NCBI RefSeq assembly: GCF_000153825.1 | Contig: NZ_DS022299.1 | Location: forward strand, 956,869 to 1,020,868 | Direction of reading: 5' to 3' | Source of the DNA: Synechococcus sp. RS9916 | GTDB taxonomy: Bacteria > Cyanobacteriota > Cyanobacteriia > PCC-6307 > Cyanobiaceae | Length of the DNA: 64,000 bases | Part shown: positions 1-8,765 of the stretch, piece by piece | Layout: every line of letters begins with the position of its first letter | Numbering within the stretch: the stretch's first letter is position 1 | Translations under genes and position numbers: made by a program | Notes under the pieces: generated by a model | What the model was told of the DNA's origin: nothing | Seen by the model: only the letters and a program-made list of their open reading frames with translations | Database searches by the model: none

Positions 1-301
1 CGCCCATCGCCTCACACGGCAAAAAGCCCTGATCGACAAGATCCTGGGCATCCAGCAGCCAGGGGTTGATCGCAAAACTGGACGGGGAGCTGTAAGGGGA
101 TCCGGTGCCATCCGTGGGCGCCACGGGCAACACCTGCCACACCGAGATGCCGTGACGCGCCAAAGAGGTCAGCCAGGCTCTTGCCACAGCCCCGAATCCA
201 CCGCAAACCGGACTGTCCGGCAATGCGGTGGGATGCAACAGGACACCAATCCCTCGCTGCGAGGCAGCTTCGACCGATGACGAACGGGACGCAGACAGCA
301 T
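1..301 (-). CDS. malQ: 4-alpha-glucanotransferase, N-terminal part (runs off the left edge)
   Basis: The minus-strand frame opens at an ATG at 301 and stays open to the window edge, giving the first 100 residues. The motifs match the start of GH77 amylomaltases: RGIGVLLHPTALP, then GGFGAVARAW, WQVLPVAPTDGTGSPYSS and FAINPWLLD. GH77 enzymes transfer alpha-1,4-glucan segments and work in glycogen and maltodextrin turnover in the cytoplasm. The catalytic residues lie beyond the edge and cannot be checked. It is followed on the left by unseen sequence; a second glucan enzyme (GH57) occurs elsewhere in the window. Confidence 0.9.
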   Translation of the reverse strand, partial: MLSASRSSSVEAASQRGIGVLLHPTALPDSPVCGGFGAVARAWLTSLARHGISVWQVLPVAPTDGTGSPYSSPSSFAINPWLLDAQDLVDQGFLPCEAMG

Positions 302-310
302 CAGATGGCC

Positions 311-1519
311 TCAGGCCTGGGGAAGTTTGTAGCGCTCAACAATCTTGCGCGCGAAAGCGGGCAGATGTCGGGTGTATTGGTCGGAGTGATTGCGGCGCAC
401 CCAGAGCGCGTTGCGCGTGAAATGGGAATCGATCGAAAAGCGGCCGTATTCCAACCCCTTGGGGCCGATGCGCTGCACCACCCAGCCCACCGCTTCAGCC
501 ACCCACATCGGCAGTTTCAAGGCTTTGTCGTAGGCATCAATGCCCTGCTGAACAGCGGCCCGTCGATCGCCACGACTGGTGACAGAGGCCGTGTCGAGAT
601 CAGCCTCAACCAACTTGAGCAATTGCGCCCCACGGGCGTTGCGCACCACCAGCCACTGACGTCCGAATTCAGCCCCCATGTAGCCCACCACCAGATCAGC
701 ACCGGCGTTGGTGTAGTCGAAACAGCTCAAACAACTGGGAGCGAACACGTCCTTGAGCTTGGGGGTATCAAGCCCAAAGAACGGCACCGTTTCCTCACGG
801 CCATCACGGTGGCGGAAGTGAATGCGGAAGTCCTGCATGAACTCGTAGTGCACCACCGTGTCAGGGGAATCACTGGCGCTGTTTAGAAAGGTGTTGAGCC
901 CTTCACGGGACACGTTGTCCACACAGGGAAGACCGAGCACGTAGAGCTCATCAAGTGGAAGGGTGTCCTGCACCGACCGCAGCGCCTGGATCTGACACCC
1001 CACACCAATGGCCAGCAGTCGCTTGATCCCACTGCCGGGCAGCTGCTCAAGCACTGACAAGTTGTTGGACAGGGTGGGCTTGTTGACCCGTGCCGCCATC
1101 ACCTCCTCAGGTGTCCGCGCCAGCACAGGCATGGGAGTGAAGCGATCGTCCGGGCTCTGCTGCACACAGAGAACGGCATCCACGAGCCCCGTTTTGAGGG
1201 CCTGAACCCCCAAGTGGCTCACGATGCCCGTCCATTGCGCTCCCTCGATGGGCTGACGCAGGCGCGCGGTGAGCATGCGCTGCTGCACACCGAAATAGAG
1301 CTCGTCCTCGTTGTCGAGATCACGGCTACGGCCGTGATAACGCCGCTCCATGCCCTCGAAATCTTGGTGGAGGAACGCGCAGGCCTGGCGCACGTAGGCC
1401 ACCCAGCGGGAATCGCAGAGGCCGCAATCACTGCAGAGATCCTTGGCGGGACGCACGACATCCCTTGGAATCGGCCGGGCCCGTTCATGGGGAGCCGGAG
1501 AAGCGGGAGCTTGCGTCAC
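311..1519 (-). CDS. bciB: Coenzyme F420 hydrogenase/dehydrogenase beta-subunit family protein (BciB/HCAR-like)
   Basis: The product has 402 residues if it starts at the GTG at 1519. The frame stays open further upstream, but that part overlaps the divergent LCP gene and looks non-coding. An N-terminal cysteine cluster C-x2-C-x2-C (residues about 29-35, CSDCGLC) and a later CLSCFDYTNAGADLVVGYMG segment are typical of the FrhB family of Fe-S flavoproteins. In cyanobacteria this family contains the ferredoxin-dependent 8-vinyl reductase BciB of chlorophyll synthesis (Synechocystis Slr1923, similar length), and in plants 7-hydroxymethyl-chlorophyll a reductase. Family membership is clear. Exact substrate is inferred, so the symbol is provisional. 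malQ follows 9 nt downstream on the same strand. Confidence 0.75.
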   Translation of the reverse strand: MTQAPASPAPHERARPIPRDVVRPAKDLCSDCGLCDSRWVAYVRQACAFLHQDFEGMERRYHGRSRDLDNEDELYFGVQQRMLTARLRQPIEGAQWTGIVSHLGVQALKTGLVDAVLCVQQSPDDRFTPMPVLARTPEEVMAARVNKPTLSNNLSVLEQLPGSGIKRLLAIGVGCQIQALRSVQDTLPLDELYVLGLPCVDNVSREGLNTFLNSASDSPDTVVHYEFMQDFRIHFRHRDGREETVPFFGLDTPKLKDVFAPSCLSCFDYTNAGADLVVGYMGAEFGRQWLVVRNARGAQLLKLVEADLDTASVTSRGDRRAAVQQGIDAYDKALKLPMWVAEAVGWVVQRIGPKGLEYGRFSIDSHFTRNALWVRRNHSDQYTRHLPAFARKIVERYKLPQA

Positions 1520-1601
1520 AGATCGGGAGGGCCTGGAAGCTCCCAACGCTAAACAGCGGAAGTTGAGCAAGACTGGGCATCCTTGGAAATCAGCACGGCT
1601 G

Positions 1602-2579
1602 ATGGCGGCCCAAGCACCAGACGGCGACAGCAAGCAGAGCGACAAGCGCCCATGGCTTGGTCCCAAACCCCTACGCACCGTGCTGAGGATCGGCGCTGCT
1701 GTGGGCAGCGTCTGGATCGTGGGAGCTGCGCTGACGGCCATCTGGCCTGTCGCCGATCGCGTTGCACCCGCACTGCCGTCGTCGGATGAGCCCGACAGCC
1801 TGGCGCCCTATCCCAACCAACCGGTGACGGTGATGGTGGTGGGTGTTGACGCCAATGGCATCGGCGACCCAATCAATCGAGCGGCACCTTCAGGACCTGC
1901 CAATGCCGACAGCGTGATGCTGATTCGGGTTGAAGCCCTCAAACCCCTGCAGATTCTGCAGATGCCGACAGAACTCGGGGTCAACCTCCCAGGCATCAAA
2001 ACCATGCAACCGTTGGCCAGCAGTTACCGCCAAGGAGGCGTGGCCCTAACCGCCGATGTGGTGGCGGACGTGGTGGGACTTCCCGAAGGCGAACCATCTC
2101 GGTTTGTGGTGATGCCGCGCAAGGCCCTGCGCCATCTGGTGAATGGCCTAGGGGATGTGGACGTGCGGCTCGATCAGACCCTCACGCACCAAGACAAGCG
2201 TCAGAACTACAGCGTCAATCTCCAGGCCGGCCGTCAAAGCCTCAATGGGGCCCAGGCTGAACAGCTGGTCCGTTTCCGCCCTGACCCACTCAACAACCAC
2301 GAGCGCCGCCTGCGCCAGCAATGGCTGATGGCAGCGATCCACGATCAACTGCAGCAGCCCAACGCCATCCTGGTCTTACCTGGACTGGTCAACGAACTCT
2401 CCACCCAAGTGGAGACCGACCTGAACCAACAGGAATGGCTGAGCCTGGCGGCAGCAGCCTTGAGCAGCGATCAACCGCCTGTTGTCTCCACCCTGCCCCT
2501 GGCTCCTAGGGCAGGGGAACAACCGCTGCGTCAACTCAAGGCTGATGCGTCAGCGCCTCTGTGGCCGAAGCAGAACTAA
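1602..2579 (+). CDS. LytR-CpsA-Psr (LCP) family protein
   Basis: The protein has 325 residues from the ATG at 1602. A short basic N-terminus and one hydrophobic segment (about residues 28-48) predict a type II membrane anchor with a periplasmic domain. The core has the LCP pattern: VTVMVVGVDA, ADSVMLIRV, a loop with RLRQQWLMAAI, and conserved Arg/Asp positions. LCP enzymes transfer lipid-linked glycopolymers to peptidoglycan or other acceptors. In a cyanobacterium the acceptor is unknown and a cell-surface polysaccharide is a guess. It diverges from the bciB-like gene. Its 3' end overlaps the convergent hypothetical gene by 44 nt. Confidence 0.8.
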   Translation: MAAQAPDGDSKQSDKRPWLGPKPLRTVLRIGAAVGSVWIVGAALTAIWPVADRVAPALPSSDEPDSLAPYPNQPVTVMVVGVDANGIGDPINRAAPSGPANADSVMLIRVEALKPLQILQMPTELGVNLPGIKTMQPLASSYRQGGVALTADVVADVVGLPEGEPSRFVVMPRKALRHLVNGLGDVDVRLDQTLTHQDKRQNYSVNLQAGRQSLNGAQAEQLVRFRPDPLNNHERRLRQQWLMAAIHDQLQQPNAILVLPGLVNELSTQVETDLNQQEWLSLAAAALSSDQPPVVSTLPLAPRAGEQPLRQLKADASAPLWPKQN

Positions 2580-3078
2580 AGCGATTGTGGCGCTGCTTCA
2601 GCAGCGTGATCAGAGCCTCGCGCGCAGCGCTCGTGTTCGGATCCTGCGACTCCCCCAACCAGCCACACCAGGGCAGACCGTCCTGACGACGCTGGTGGGG
2701 ACTCCAGGACCCTCCCAACTGCGCCAGGCCGAGAACAGGAACGCGACGGCTCTCACACAGCGCCAGAAACGCTGGCACGACACCGGGGATACTGCCGTCC
2801 GCCAGAGGAGCCCCCAGAAGCAGCGTTGGCAGTCGCCACGCACCCAGGGCATCAAGCCAACTTTGACCGTCAGGACCCAGCCGCCCTGGATCCCCCGACA
2901 AACGCAGCAAACAGGGCGCCTCGGACGCAAGCGACAGCAAAGCCGCGTCGGGGGAGGCACCAACGGGAAGGGTGCTTAAGGGCAATGCCAAGCCGTCTGC
3001 GAGGGACGCAGCGCCACGCCGCATCGCCAGCTCAGGGAGAGGCCCTGCGCCGATCACCACCAAGGATTGAACCTGCAT
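2536..3078 (-). CDS. Conserved hypothetical protein, 180 aa
   Basis: A minus-strand frame of 180 residues begins MQVQSLVVIGAGPLPELA. It is rich in Leu, Ala, Gly and Pro, with alternating beta-like and alpha-like stretches (LVVIGAG, PTLLLGAPLADG, RVPVLGLAQLGGSW). No signal peptide, membrane segment or catalytic motif was recognised. It diverges from prs and converges on the LCP gene, overlapping its last 44 nt. Codon use matches the neighbours, and the frame is preferred to overlapping plus-strand frames because its composition is protein-like throughout. Function unknown. Confidence 0.6.
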   Translation of the reverse strand: MQVQSLVVIGAGPLPELAMRRGAASLADGLALPLSTLPVGASPDAALLSLASEAPCLLRLSGDPGRLGPDGQSWLDALGAWRLPTLLLGAPLADGSIPGVVPAFLALCESRRVPVLGLAQLGGSWSPHQRRQDGLPWCGWLGESQDPNTSAAREALITLLKQRHNRFSSASATEALTHQP

Positions 3079-3175
3079 CCACGGACCCTAACGAGCCAAT
3101 TGAGCAGAACCTGGGTTGGGAGCGGGCCCGGCTCGGCACTACCATCGGTGCACAGCTGTTCTCGTTTCGGGCGTC

Positions 3176-4171
3176 GTGACCAGTTTTCTCACTGCAGCCC
3201 GTGCCGAGCAGGAGAAGATCCACCAGGACAACCGTCGATTGCGCCTGTTCAGTGGAACGGCCAACGCGGCGCTTTCCCAGGAGATTTCGGCCTATCTGGG
3301 CGTCCCTGATGGTCCACGGGTTTGCAAGCGCTTCGCCGATGGCGAGCTTTATGTGCAGATTCAGGAATCCATCCGCGGCTGCGACGTCTTTCTGATCCAA
3401 CCCACCTGCGCTCCGGTGAACGACCACCTGATGGAGCTGCTGATCATGGTGGATGCCTGCAGACGGGCCTCAGCCCGTCAAATCACCGCTGTGGTGCCCT
3501 ACTACGGCTATGCCCGCGCCGACCGCAAAACCGCTGGACGGGAATCGATCACGGCCAAGCTGACCGCCAATCTGCTGGCCAAATCAGGGGTGGACCGGGT
3601 GCTGGCGATGGATCTCCACTCCGCCCAGATCCAGGGTTATTTCGATATCCCCTGTGATCACATCTATGGCTCACCGGTGTTGGTGGACTACCTCTCTGCC
3701 CAGGAACTGGGAGAGGTGGTAGTGGTTTCCCCTGATGTCGGAGGCGTCGCCCGGGCGCGTGCCTTCGCCAAACAAATGAATGACGCGCCTCTGGCGATCA
3801 TCGACAAGCGCCGCACGGGTCACAACAAAGCGGAGAGCCTGACGGTGATCGGGGATGTGGAGGGCAAGACGGCCATCTTGATCGACGACATGATCGACAC
3901 AGGCGGCACGATCTGCTCTGGAGCTCGCCTGTTGCGTCAGCAAGGCGCGAAACGGGTGATCGCCTGCGCCACCCATGCCGTTTTCTCTCCACCAGCTTGC
4001 GAACGCCTCTCCTCAGAAGGATTGTTTGAACAAGTGGTAGTCACCAACAGTATTCCCATCCCAGCTGATCGCACCTTCCCCCAGCTGAAGGTGTTGTCTG
4101 TCGCCAACATGCTCGGAGAAGCGATCTGGCGCATTCACGAAGAAAGCTCCGTGAGCTCGATGTTCCGCTGA
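3176..4171 (+). CDS. prs: Ribose-phosphate pyrophosphokinase
   Basis: This enzyme makes PRPP from ribose-5-phosphate and ATP for purine, pyrimidine, histidine, tryptophan and NAD synthesis. The protein has 331 residues from the GTG at 3176; an upstream in-frame start would add a poorly conserved 20-residue tail. Diagnostic motifs are FADGELYVQI, VPYYGYARADRK (ATP loop), MDLHSAQIQGYFDIPCDHIY, and the PRPP-binding loop ILIDDMIDTGGTI. The length fits class I PRPP synthases. The GHL10 gene starts 4 nt after its stop, suggesting co-transcription. Confidence 0.96.
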   Translation: MTSFLTAARAEQEKIHQDNRRLRLFSGTANAALSQEISAYLGVPDGPRVCKRFADGELYVQIQESIRGCDVFLIQPTCAPVNDHLMELLIMVDACRRASARQITAVVPYYGYARADRKTAGRESITAKLTANLLAKSGVDRVLAMDLHSAQIQGYFDIPCDHIYGSPVLVDYLSAQELGEVVVVSPDVGGVARARAFAKQMNDAPLAIIDKRRTGHNKAESLTVIGDVEGKTAILIDDMIDTGGTICSGARLLRQQGAKRVIACATHAVFSPPACERLSSEGLFEQVVVTNSIPIPADRTFPQLKVLSVANMLGEAIWRIHEESSVSSMFR

Positions 4172-4175
4172 TCCC

Positions 4176-5339
4176 ATGGGGTCAACGCCCATCCGCCACC
4201 GATCAACGGGAACAACCGGATGGTGGTGCGGAGGGTTGGTCACAGCTTTAACCCTCTGGGCAGGTTCGGCCGCATTGGCAGCCCCGCAAAGGCCCCTTGG
4301 TGTGTGGATCACCAACAGCCCAAGCCTGGTGTATTACGACCACGGCCTGATCAGGAAAACCGTGGAGGAACTGGATCAGGCCGGATTCACGACGATTTAC
4401 CCGAATGTATGGAGCCGCGGCACCACGTTTCACCGCAGCCGTTTTGCACCGGTGGAGCCCAGCCTGGTCAAAGCCGGCATCGACCTCGACCCGATCTGTA
4501 CGTTCAACACCGAAGCGCGCAAGCGGGGGATGAAGGTCATCCCCTGGTTTGAATATGGGCTGATGGAGCCAGCGGATTCTCCTGTGGTGGAGGACCATCC
4601 GGAATGGGTACTGGCAAAAGCAGATGGCAATCCAATCGTGCGCCTTCATGGCAAGGACATGGTGTGGCTCAATCCAGCTCACCCAGAGGTTCGCGAACGC
4701 TTCATCGGGCTGGTGGTGGAAGTGATGCAGCGCTGCCCCATGGATGGATTGCAGCTGGATGACCACTTCGCCTGGCCCGTGGAACTCGGCTACGACCCTT
4801 ACACCGTGGCCTTGTATGCGCGTGAAACCGGTTTCAAACCACCCAAGGATCACACCAACCGGATGTGGATGACCTGGCGACGGCGCAAGCTGACGGGCTT
4901 GTTGCGAGAGTTACGGGAGCGGCTGGAACTGGAGGCTTTACCGAAACGGATTTCCTTGTCACCGGGGCCGTTCCGCTTTGCCTACAACCACTGGCTTCAA
5001 GACTGGGAGCTGTGGGCAGTGGGCGAGCTGATTGACGACCTTGTTGTGCAGAACTACGCCTACTCCTTGGAGGGATTTGCAAAAGATTTGGACCAGCCAG
5101 CCTTGCGCAAGGCTCGGCAATGGGGAATCCCCGTTCAAATCGGAATTCTGGCTGGATTTGGCAAACGGACGACAACGATGCCCGTGTTAACTGAAAAAAT
5201 GCGCCTGAGCCATGAACGGGGTTACGGCGTGATTTTCTTCTACTGGGAAGGTCTCTGGGGCGCCCACTCCGGTAAGGAGGGCGCAAGCTTCCGTCGCGAG
5301 GCATTCCGCCAACTGGGAGGCACAAAAAAGCCCCGCTAA
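4176..5339 (+). CDS. Exported GHL10/DUF187-type glycoside hydrolase
   Basis: The protein has 387 residues with an N-terminal signal peptide (hydrophobic stretch about 17-36, ending SAALAAPQ). The TIM-barrel region shows PLGVWITNSPS, TTIYPNVWSRG, MKVIPWFEYGLM, MVWLNPAHPEVRE and MDGLQLDDHFAWP. These are hallmarks of the DUF187/GHL10 family, which includes E. coli DigH (YddW), a lysozyme-like hydrolase of denuded peptidoglycan glycan strands. The paired acids in LQLDDHF are candidate catalytic residues. A periplasmic cell-wall role is inferred from the family. It probably shares a transcript with prs. The terminator of the convergent cyAbrB gene lies inside its last codons. Confidence 0.85.
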   Translation: MGSTPIRHRSTGTTGWWCGGLVTALTLWAGSAALAAPQRPLGVWITNSPSLVYYDHGLIRKTVEELDQAGFTTIYPNVWSRGTTFHRSRFAPVEPSLVKAGIDLDPICTFNTEARKRGMKVIPWFEYGLMEPADSPVVEDHPEWVLAKADGNPIVRLHGKDMVWLNPAHPEVRERFIGLVVEVMQRCPMDGLQLDDHFAWPVELGYDPYTVALYARETGFKPPKDHTNRMWMTWRRRKLTGLLRELRERLELEALPKRISLSPGPFRFAYNHWLQDWELWAVGELIDDLVVQNYAYSLEGFAKDLDQPALRKARQWGIPVQIGILAGFGKRTTTMPVLTEKMRLSHERGYGVIFFYWEGLWGAHSGKEGASFRREAFRQLGGTKKPR

Positions 5340-5347
5340 TGCGGGGC
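5324..5347 (-). terminator. Rho-independent terminator of the cyAbrB gene
   Basis: On the minus strand a perfect 7-bp stem (GCCCCGC/GCGGGGC) with a 4-nt loop is followed directly by six T residues. It lies 26 nt past the cyAbrB stop and is embedded in the final codons and stop of the opposite-strand GHL10 gene. Confidence 0.9.
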
Positions 5348-5372
5348 AACGAATCAACTAGTGAAAGAGGAA

Positions 5373-5768
5373 TCACTCCTCACCGTCGTCCATGGCAGCA
5401 CTACCGCTATGCGCTGCAGCCGCGCCGGTGGGAATCAGGCGAATGGCCTTCTTCCCAAGCTTGATTTCAAACTCATCACCAGGCTCAAGGTTGAGCATGG
5501 CGGTGTATGCCTTGCCGATCAACAGGTTGCCGTTGCCCTGAACGGTTGCCACATAAGAGAGCTTGCGACCACCTTTACCAATGCCCTTCGTGCCAGTTCC
5601 CAGATCAATGCCCTTGGCATTGAGCAGAGCTTCATAGAAGGCGGTGAAGTTGACCCGCTGACCACCGTCTTTTTTATCGGAAACGTACCCACAGGCCGTG
5701 GCCAGATCTGTTTTGGACACATCACCCAAATCTTTGACCTTGGCCAGCAGTTCAGAACCGGTGAGCAT
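5373..5768 (-). CDS. cyAbrB-family transcriptional regulator
   Basis: The protein has 131 residues from the ATG at 5768, beginning MLTGSELLAKVKDLG; a longer in-frame start adds 12 unlikely residues. The N-terminal half (SKTDLATACGYVSDKKDGGQ, NFTAFYEALLNAKG) is typical of the cyanobacterial AbrB family. The C-terminal half carries the swapped-hairpin AbrB DNA-binding domain (LLIGKAYTAMLNLEPGDEFEIKLG). cyAbrB proteins are DNA-binding proteins that affect carbon and nitrogen regulation and act partly as nucleoid-associated factors. It ends in a strong terminator, and a 10-bp inverted repeat lies 60-88 nt upstream. Confidence 0.9.
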   Translation of the reverse strand: MLTGSELLAKVKDLGDVSKTDLATACGYVSDKKDGGQRVNFTAFYEALLNAKGIDLGTGTKGIGKGGRKLSYVATVQGNGNLLIGKAYTAMLNLEPGDEFEIKLGKKAIRLIPTGAAAAHSGSAAMDDGEE

Positions 5769-5827
5769 TACCGTCGAGAGGAATAACTGACTCAAAAGAT
5801 ACACATCAAAGCATCAGTTATGCAAGA

Positions 5828-5856
5828 CATGCATCGAAAACCTCAGTCGATGCATG
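5828..5856. promoter_or_regulatory. 10-bp inverted repeat upstream of cyAbrB
   Basis: CATGCATCGA at 5828-5837 is exactly inverted as TCGATGCATG at 5847-5856, with a 9-nt spacer. It lies 60-88 nt upstream of the cyAbrB start. Neither strand has a T-run after it, so it is not terminator-like; an operator, possibly autoregulatory, is the simplest reading. This is inference from symmetry and position only. Confidence 0.45.
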
Positions 5857-5879
5857 CAAAAAACCAACGCAAAGCTTGG

Positions 5880-6027
5880 TAACAACAATCAAATGCACGC
5901 TTTCGAGCTCCAAGCCGCCTGTGGAAAAGCAGGGTGCGCCTTACCCGCAGCTTCCCCACAAAACGACCAGAACACGGTAAGCTGTGGAAATCACCATCAC
6001 CCGGCCGGTCTCTTGACCGGCTTTTTT
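5880..6027 (+). ncRNA. Candidate unannotated small RNA ending at an orphan terminator
   Basis: The 314-nt gap between the cyAbrB start and the pepN stop has no convincing reading frame, yet contains a strong plus-strand terminator. No plus-strand gene lies upstream: the nearest, GHL10, ends 660 nt earlier. Within the gap, complementary-looking runs (gtggaaaagc, cttccccac, gctgtggaa) could form structure. The 5' end given is arbitrary. It could be a trans-acting sRNA or the 3' end of an antisense transcript of cyAbrB. Evidence is only the orphan terminator. Confidence 0.4.
6004..6027 (+). terminator. Orphan plus-strand rho-independent terminator
   Basis: A perfect 7-bp stem GCCGGTC/GACCGGC with the loop TCTT is followed by six T residues (6022-6027). 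The reverse strand has no T-run after the hairpin, so it does not serve pepN. Confidence 0.85.
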
Positions 6028-6082
6028 GTGGAAAAACGCAGCCATAAGGGCCGGCGTGATCGTTTTGGGGAAAACGGAGTGA

Positions 6083-8713
6083 TCAGGCCAGGATCATGGC
6101 CACCACCTCTCGGGTGTTGGTCGATAGATCGGCAGCCTCCAACAAGCCGAGCGCATGCTTCACCTGATGTTGACGCGTTTCGCTGTAGAAGCGCCAACGG
6201 CTAAACACCTTGGCGAGTCGCGACGCCGTGATCGCATTGCGCTGATCCACAGCGATGATCTGCTCCGCCATGAAGCGATACCCCTCGCCATCGGCCGCAT
6301 GAAAGACCACTGGGTTTCCTGCCAGGCCACCCAAAACGGCACGTACCGCATTGGGTGCCATCGGGTCAAAACGGGGATGATTGAGCAGGGCGTGGACCTT
6401 GGCCAATCCATCCGCTCGCGGCGTTGACGCCTCAAGCCCAAACCAGCTATCAAAAATCACAGGCCGTTCTTGCCAGCGGTCGTGGAAACAACCCAAGGCC
6501 AGCTCACGTTCCTGGCAGTCATGGGGCTGAAGCGCACGAAGGGCATAACGGGCCATGGTCATCGAGGGACCAGAGACTGCGTCGAGTGCCTGCTGACGGA
6601 CAGCTTGATCGCCAGCCGCAGACAGCCAACTCCAGATCAAGCCCGTGAGCTGACGCTCTCCCTGCCCCGCTGGCCATGGCTGGGCCAAATGGGGCTGAAG
6701 CTGTTCCAAACGGCGCTGCAACGGCTTCGCCAGTGCAGTACCGAACTGCTCACGCAGGGCGCAACCTGCCAGATAGAGGGCCAGAGGATCCGCAACGCTC
6801 TGCAAGGACTCCAATTCCGGGCTGCCAGGAAAACTGAGAAGCGTGGCCAACACGGCTGGATCCGGCTCACCGTCATCTGCCAGCAATGCCGCAAGAGCAT
6901 CCTGCATCTGATGGTCCAGAGCTGCATCGGCAGCACCAGCGGCCCGAGCCAGCAGCAATCGCTGCCAAAGCTGCTGACCGGCATCCCAACGGGCAAAGGA
7001 ATCGTTGTCATAGGCAAAAAGATGGAACAACTCCTCAGAGGATTGTTCGACTTGCCACCGGACCGGTGCTGAGAACTGACGGAACAACGACAGTGCAGGA
7101 GGCTGGGGCTGGGTCGGAAGGCCATCGACAACAACCGTCTGCTCCGACTGTTCGAGCACCAGCAAACGCTCCTCGCCGGTCACACCAGCGGAATCGACAA
7201 CAGCCCACAGCAGGGGGATCACCAAGGGTTGCTTGTCAGGCTGCCCAGGGGTCGGCGCCGTGTTCTGCGCAAAGCGCAACGTCAAGCGCCCGATCTCTGG
7301 TTCCCATTGCCGTTGCACCCGCACCGTTGGTGTTCCAGCCTGGAGATACCAATGCTCAAACTGAGCCGGGTCAAAACCGAGAGGCTGGCCATCCTGCTGA
7401 GCCCCTTCAACGATGGCGCTGACAAAATCATTGGTGGTGGCCGCTTCGCCGTCGTGACGGCTGAAATACAGCGCCATTCCGCGCATGAACCGCTGCTCAC
7501 CCAGCAAGGTGCGCAGCATGCGAATTAGCTCCGCACCTTTCTCATAGATCGTCGTTGTATAGAAATTGTCAATCGCCTGGTAGGCGTCTGGTTTCACCGG
7601 GTGGGCCGTCGGGCCGGCGTCTTCGCGGAACTGGGTATTGCGCAGCATCGCGGCATCGTCGATGCGCTTGAGAGCTGCCGAGTGCAGATCAGCTGTGAAG
7701 CACTGATCCCGAAACACGGTGAGGCCTTCTTTGAGTGAAAGCTGAAACCAGTCACGGCAGGTGATGCGATTGCCTGACCAGTTGTGAAAATACTCGTGGG
7801 CAACCACGCTTTCGATGCGTTCCAGCTCACCATCGGTGGCTGTTTCCGCGTCAGCCAGCACCAGCTTGGAGTTGAAGATATTGAGACTCTTGTTCTCCAT
7901 TGCGCCCATGTTGAAGTGGCGCACAGCAACGGTATTGAACTCTTCGAGGTCGTACTCGAGGCCGTAGACCTGCTCATCCCAAAGCATCGACCGCTTCAAC
8001 GACTCCATGGCATGCGCCGTGAACGGTTCATCGCCTGGCTCGACATGCAGACGCAAGTCCACCTCTCTGCCGGAAGCTGTGGTGAAGCGGTCTCGCACCT
8101 CGCGCAAATCACCGGCCACCAGCGCAAAGAGATAGGAAGGCTTCGGGAACGGGTCATCCCAGACCGCTTCATGGCGTGAAGGCTGAGCGTCCACAGGCCC
8201 CGCACTGATCAAATTGCCGTTGGAGAGCAGCACCGGATAACGCTCTCGTTCGGCCTCAATGCGCACGCGGTAGCGACTGAGCACATCCGGCCGATCGGGA
8301 TGGAAGGTGATGCGGCGAAAACCTTCCGCCTCGCATTGGGTTGTCAACATTCCCCCGCTCGCATACAGCCCCTCCAGGGAGGCATTGGCGAAGGGATCGA
8401 GCCGACAGATCGTCGTCAGACAAAAAACCTGAGCCGGAGGGTGATGCACCACCAAACCTTCGGCATCACAGCTGTAGTCAGAAGGGGAGAGCGACTGATC
8501 ATCGAGACGAATCTCGATGAGCTCAAGGTCGACCCCACGCAACACAAGGGGCTGAGACGCCCCAGCCTGCAGCTGCGGCTCCATGGTCATCCGGCAGGTC
8601 ACCTGAACCAACCGCTCTTGCACCACCACATCCAGGGCCACATTCGGGACCACAAACGGAAAGGGCTTGTAATCCGAAAGGCGAACGGTGGAAGCAGCAG
8701 CCATGGCGCTCAT
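6083..8713 (-). CDS. pepN: Aminopeptidase N (M1 family)
   Basis: A cytoplasmic zinc metallo-aminopeptidase that trims N-terminal residues from peptides. At 876 residues it has the usual PepN length. The M1 signatures are clear: the exopeptidase motif GAMEN (in HFNMGAMENKSLNIF), the zinc site HEYFHNWSGNR with its downstream Glu (SLKEGLTVFRDQ), and a catalytic Tyr region (TTTIYEKGAELIRML). The long helical C-terminal domain ends TREVVAMILA. The ATG at 8713 has GGAG six nt upstream, which supports this start over the next ATG at 8704. Its upstream neighbour ends in a terminator, so pepN is probably transcribed alone. Confidence 0.96.
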   Translation of the reverse strand: MSAMAAASTVRLSDYKPFPFVVPNVALDVVVQERLVQVTCRMTMEPQLQAGASQPLVLRGVDLELIEIRLDDQSLSPSDYSCDAEGLVVHHPPAQVFCLTTICRLDPFANASLEGLYASGGMLTTQCEAEGFRRITFHPDRPDVLSRYRVRIEAERERYPVLLSNGNLISAGPVDAQPSRHEAVWDDPFPKPSYLFALVAGDLREVRDRFTTASGREVDLRLHVEPGDEPFTAHAMESLKRSMLWDEQVYGLEYDLEEFNTVAVRHFNMGAMENKSLNIFNSKLVLADAETATDGELERIESVVAHEYFHNWSGNRITCRDWFQLSLKEGLTVFRDQCFTADLHSAALKRIDDAAMLRNTQFREDAGPTAHPVKPDAYQAIDNFYTTTIYEKGAELIRMLRTLLGEQRFMRGMALYFSRHDGEAATTNDFVSAIVEGAQQDGQPLGFDPAQFEHWYLQAGTPTVRVQRQWEPEIGRLTLRFAQNTAPTPGQPDKQPLVIPLLWAVVDSAGVTGEERLLVLEQSEQTVVVDGLPTQPQPPALSLFRQFSAPVRWQVEQSSEELFHLFAYDNDSFARWDAGQQLWQRLLLARAAGAADAALDHQMQDALAALLADDGEPDPAVLATLLSFPGSPELESLQSVADPLALYLAGCALREQFGTALAKPLQRRLEQLQPHLAQPWPAGQGERQLTGLIWSWLSAAGDQAVRQQALDAVSGPSMTMARYALRALQPHDCQERELALGCFHDRWQERPVIFDSWFGLEASTPRADGLAKVHALLNHPRFDPMAPNAVRAVLGGLAGNPVVFHAADGEGYRFMAEQIIAVDQRNAITASRLAKVFSRWRFYSETRQHQVKHALGLLEAADLSTNTREVVAMILA

Positions 8714-8765
8714 GCAGTGCTCCGATCCTGGCGTGCCCGGGCCTCCATCGGCAGCGGCTCAACAG

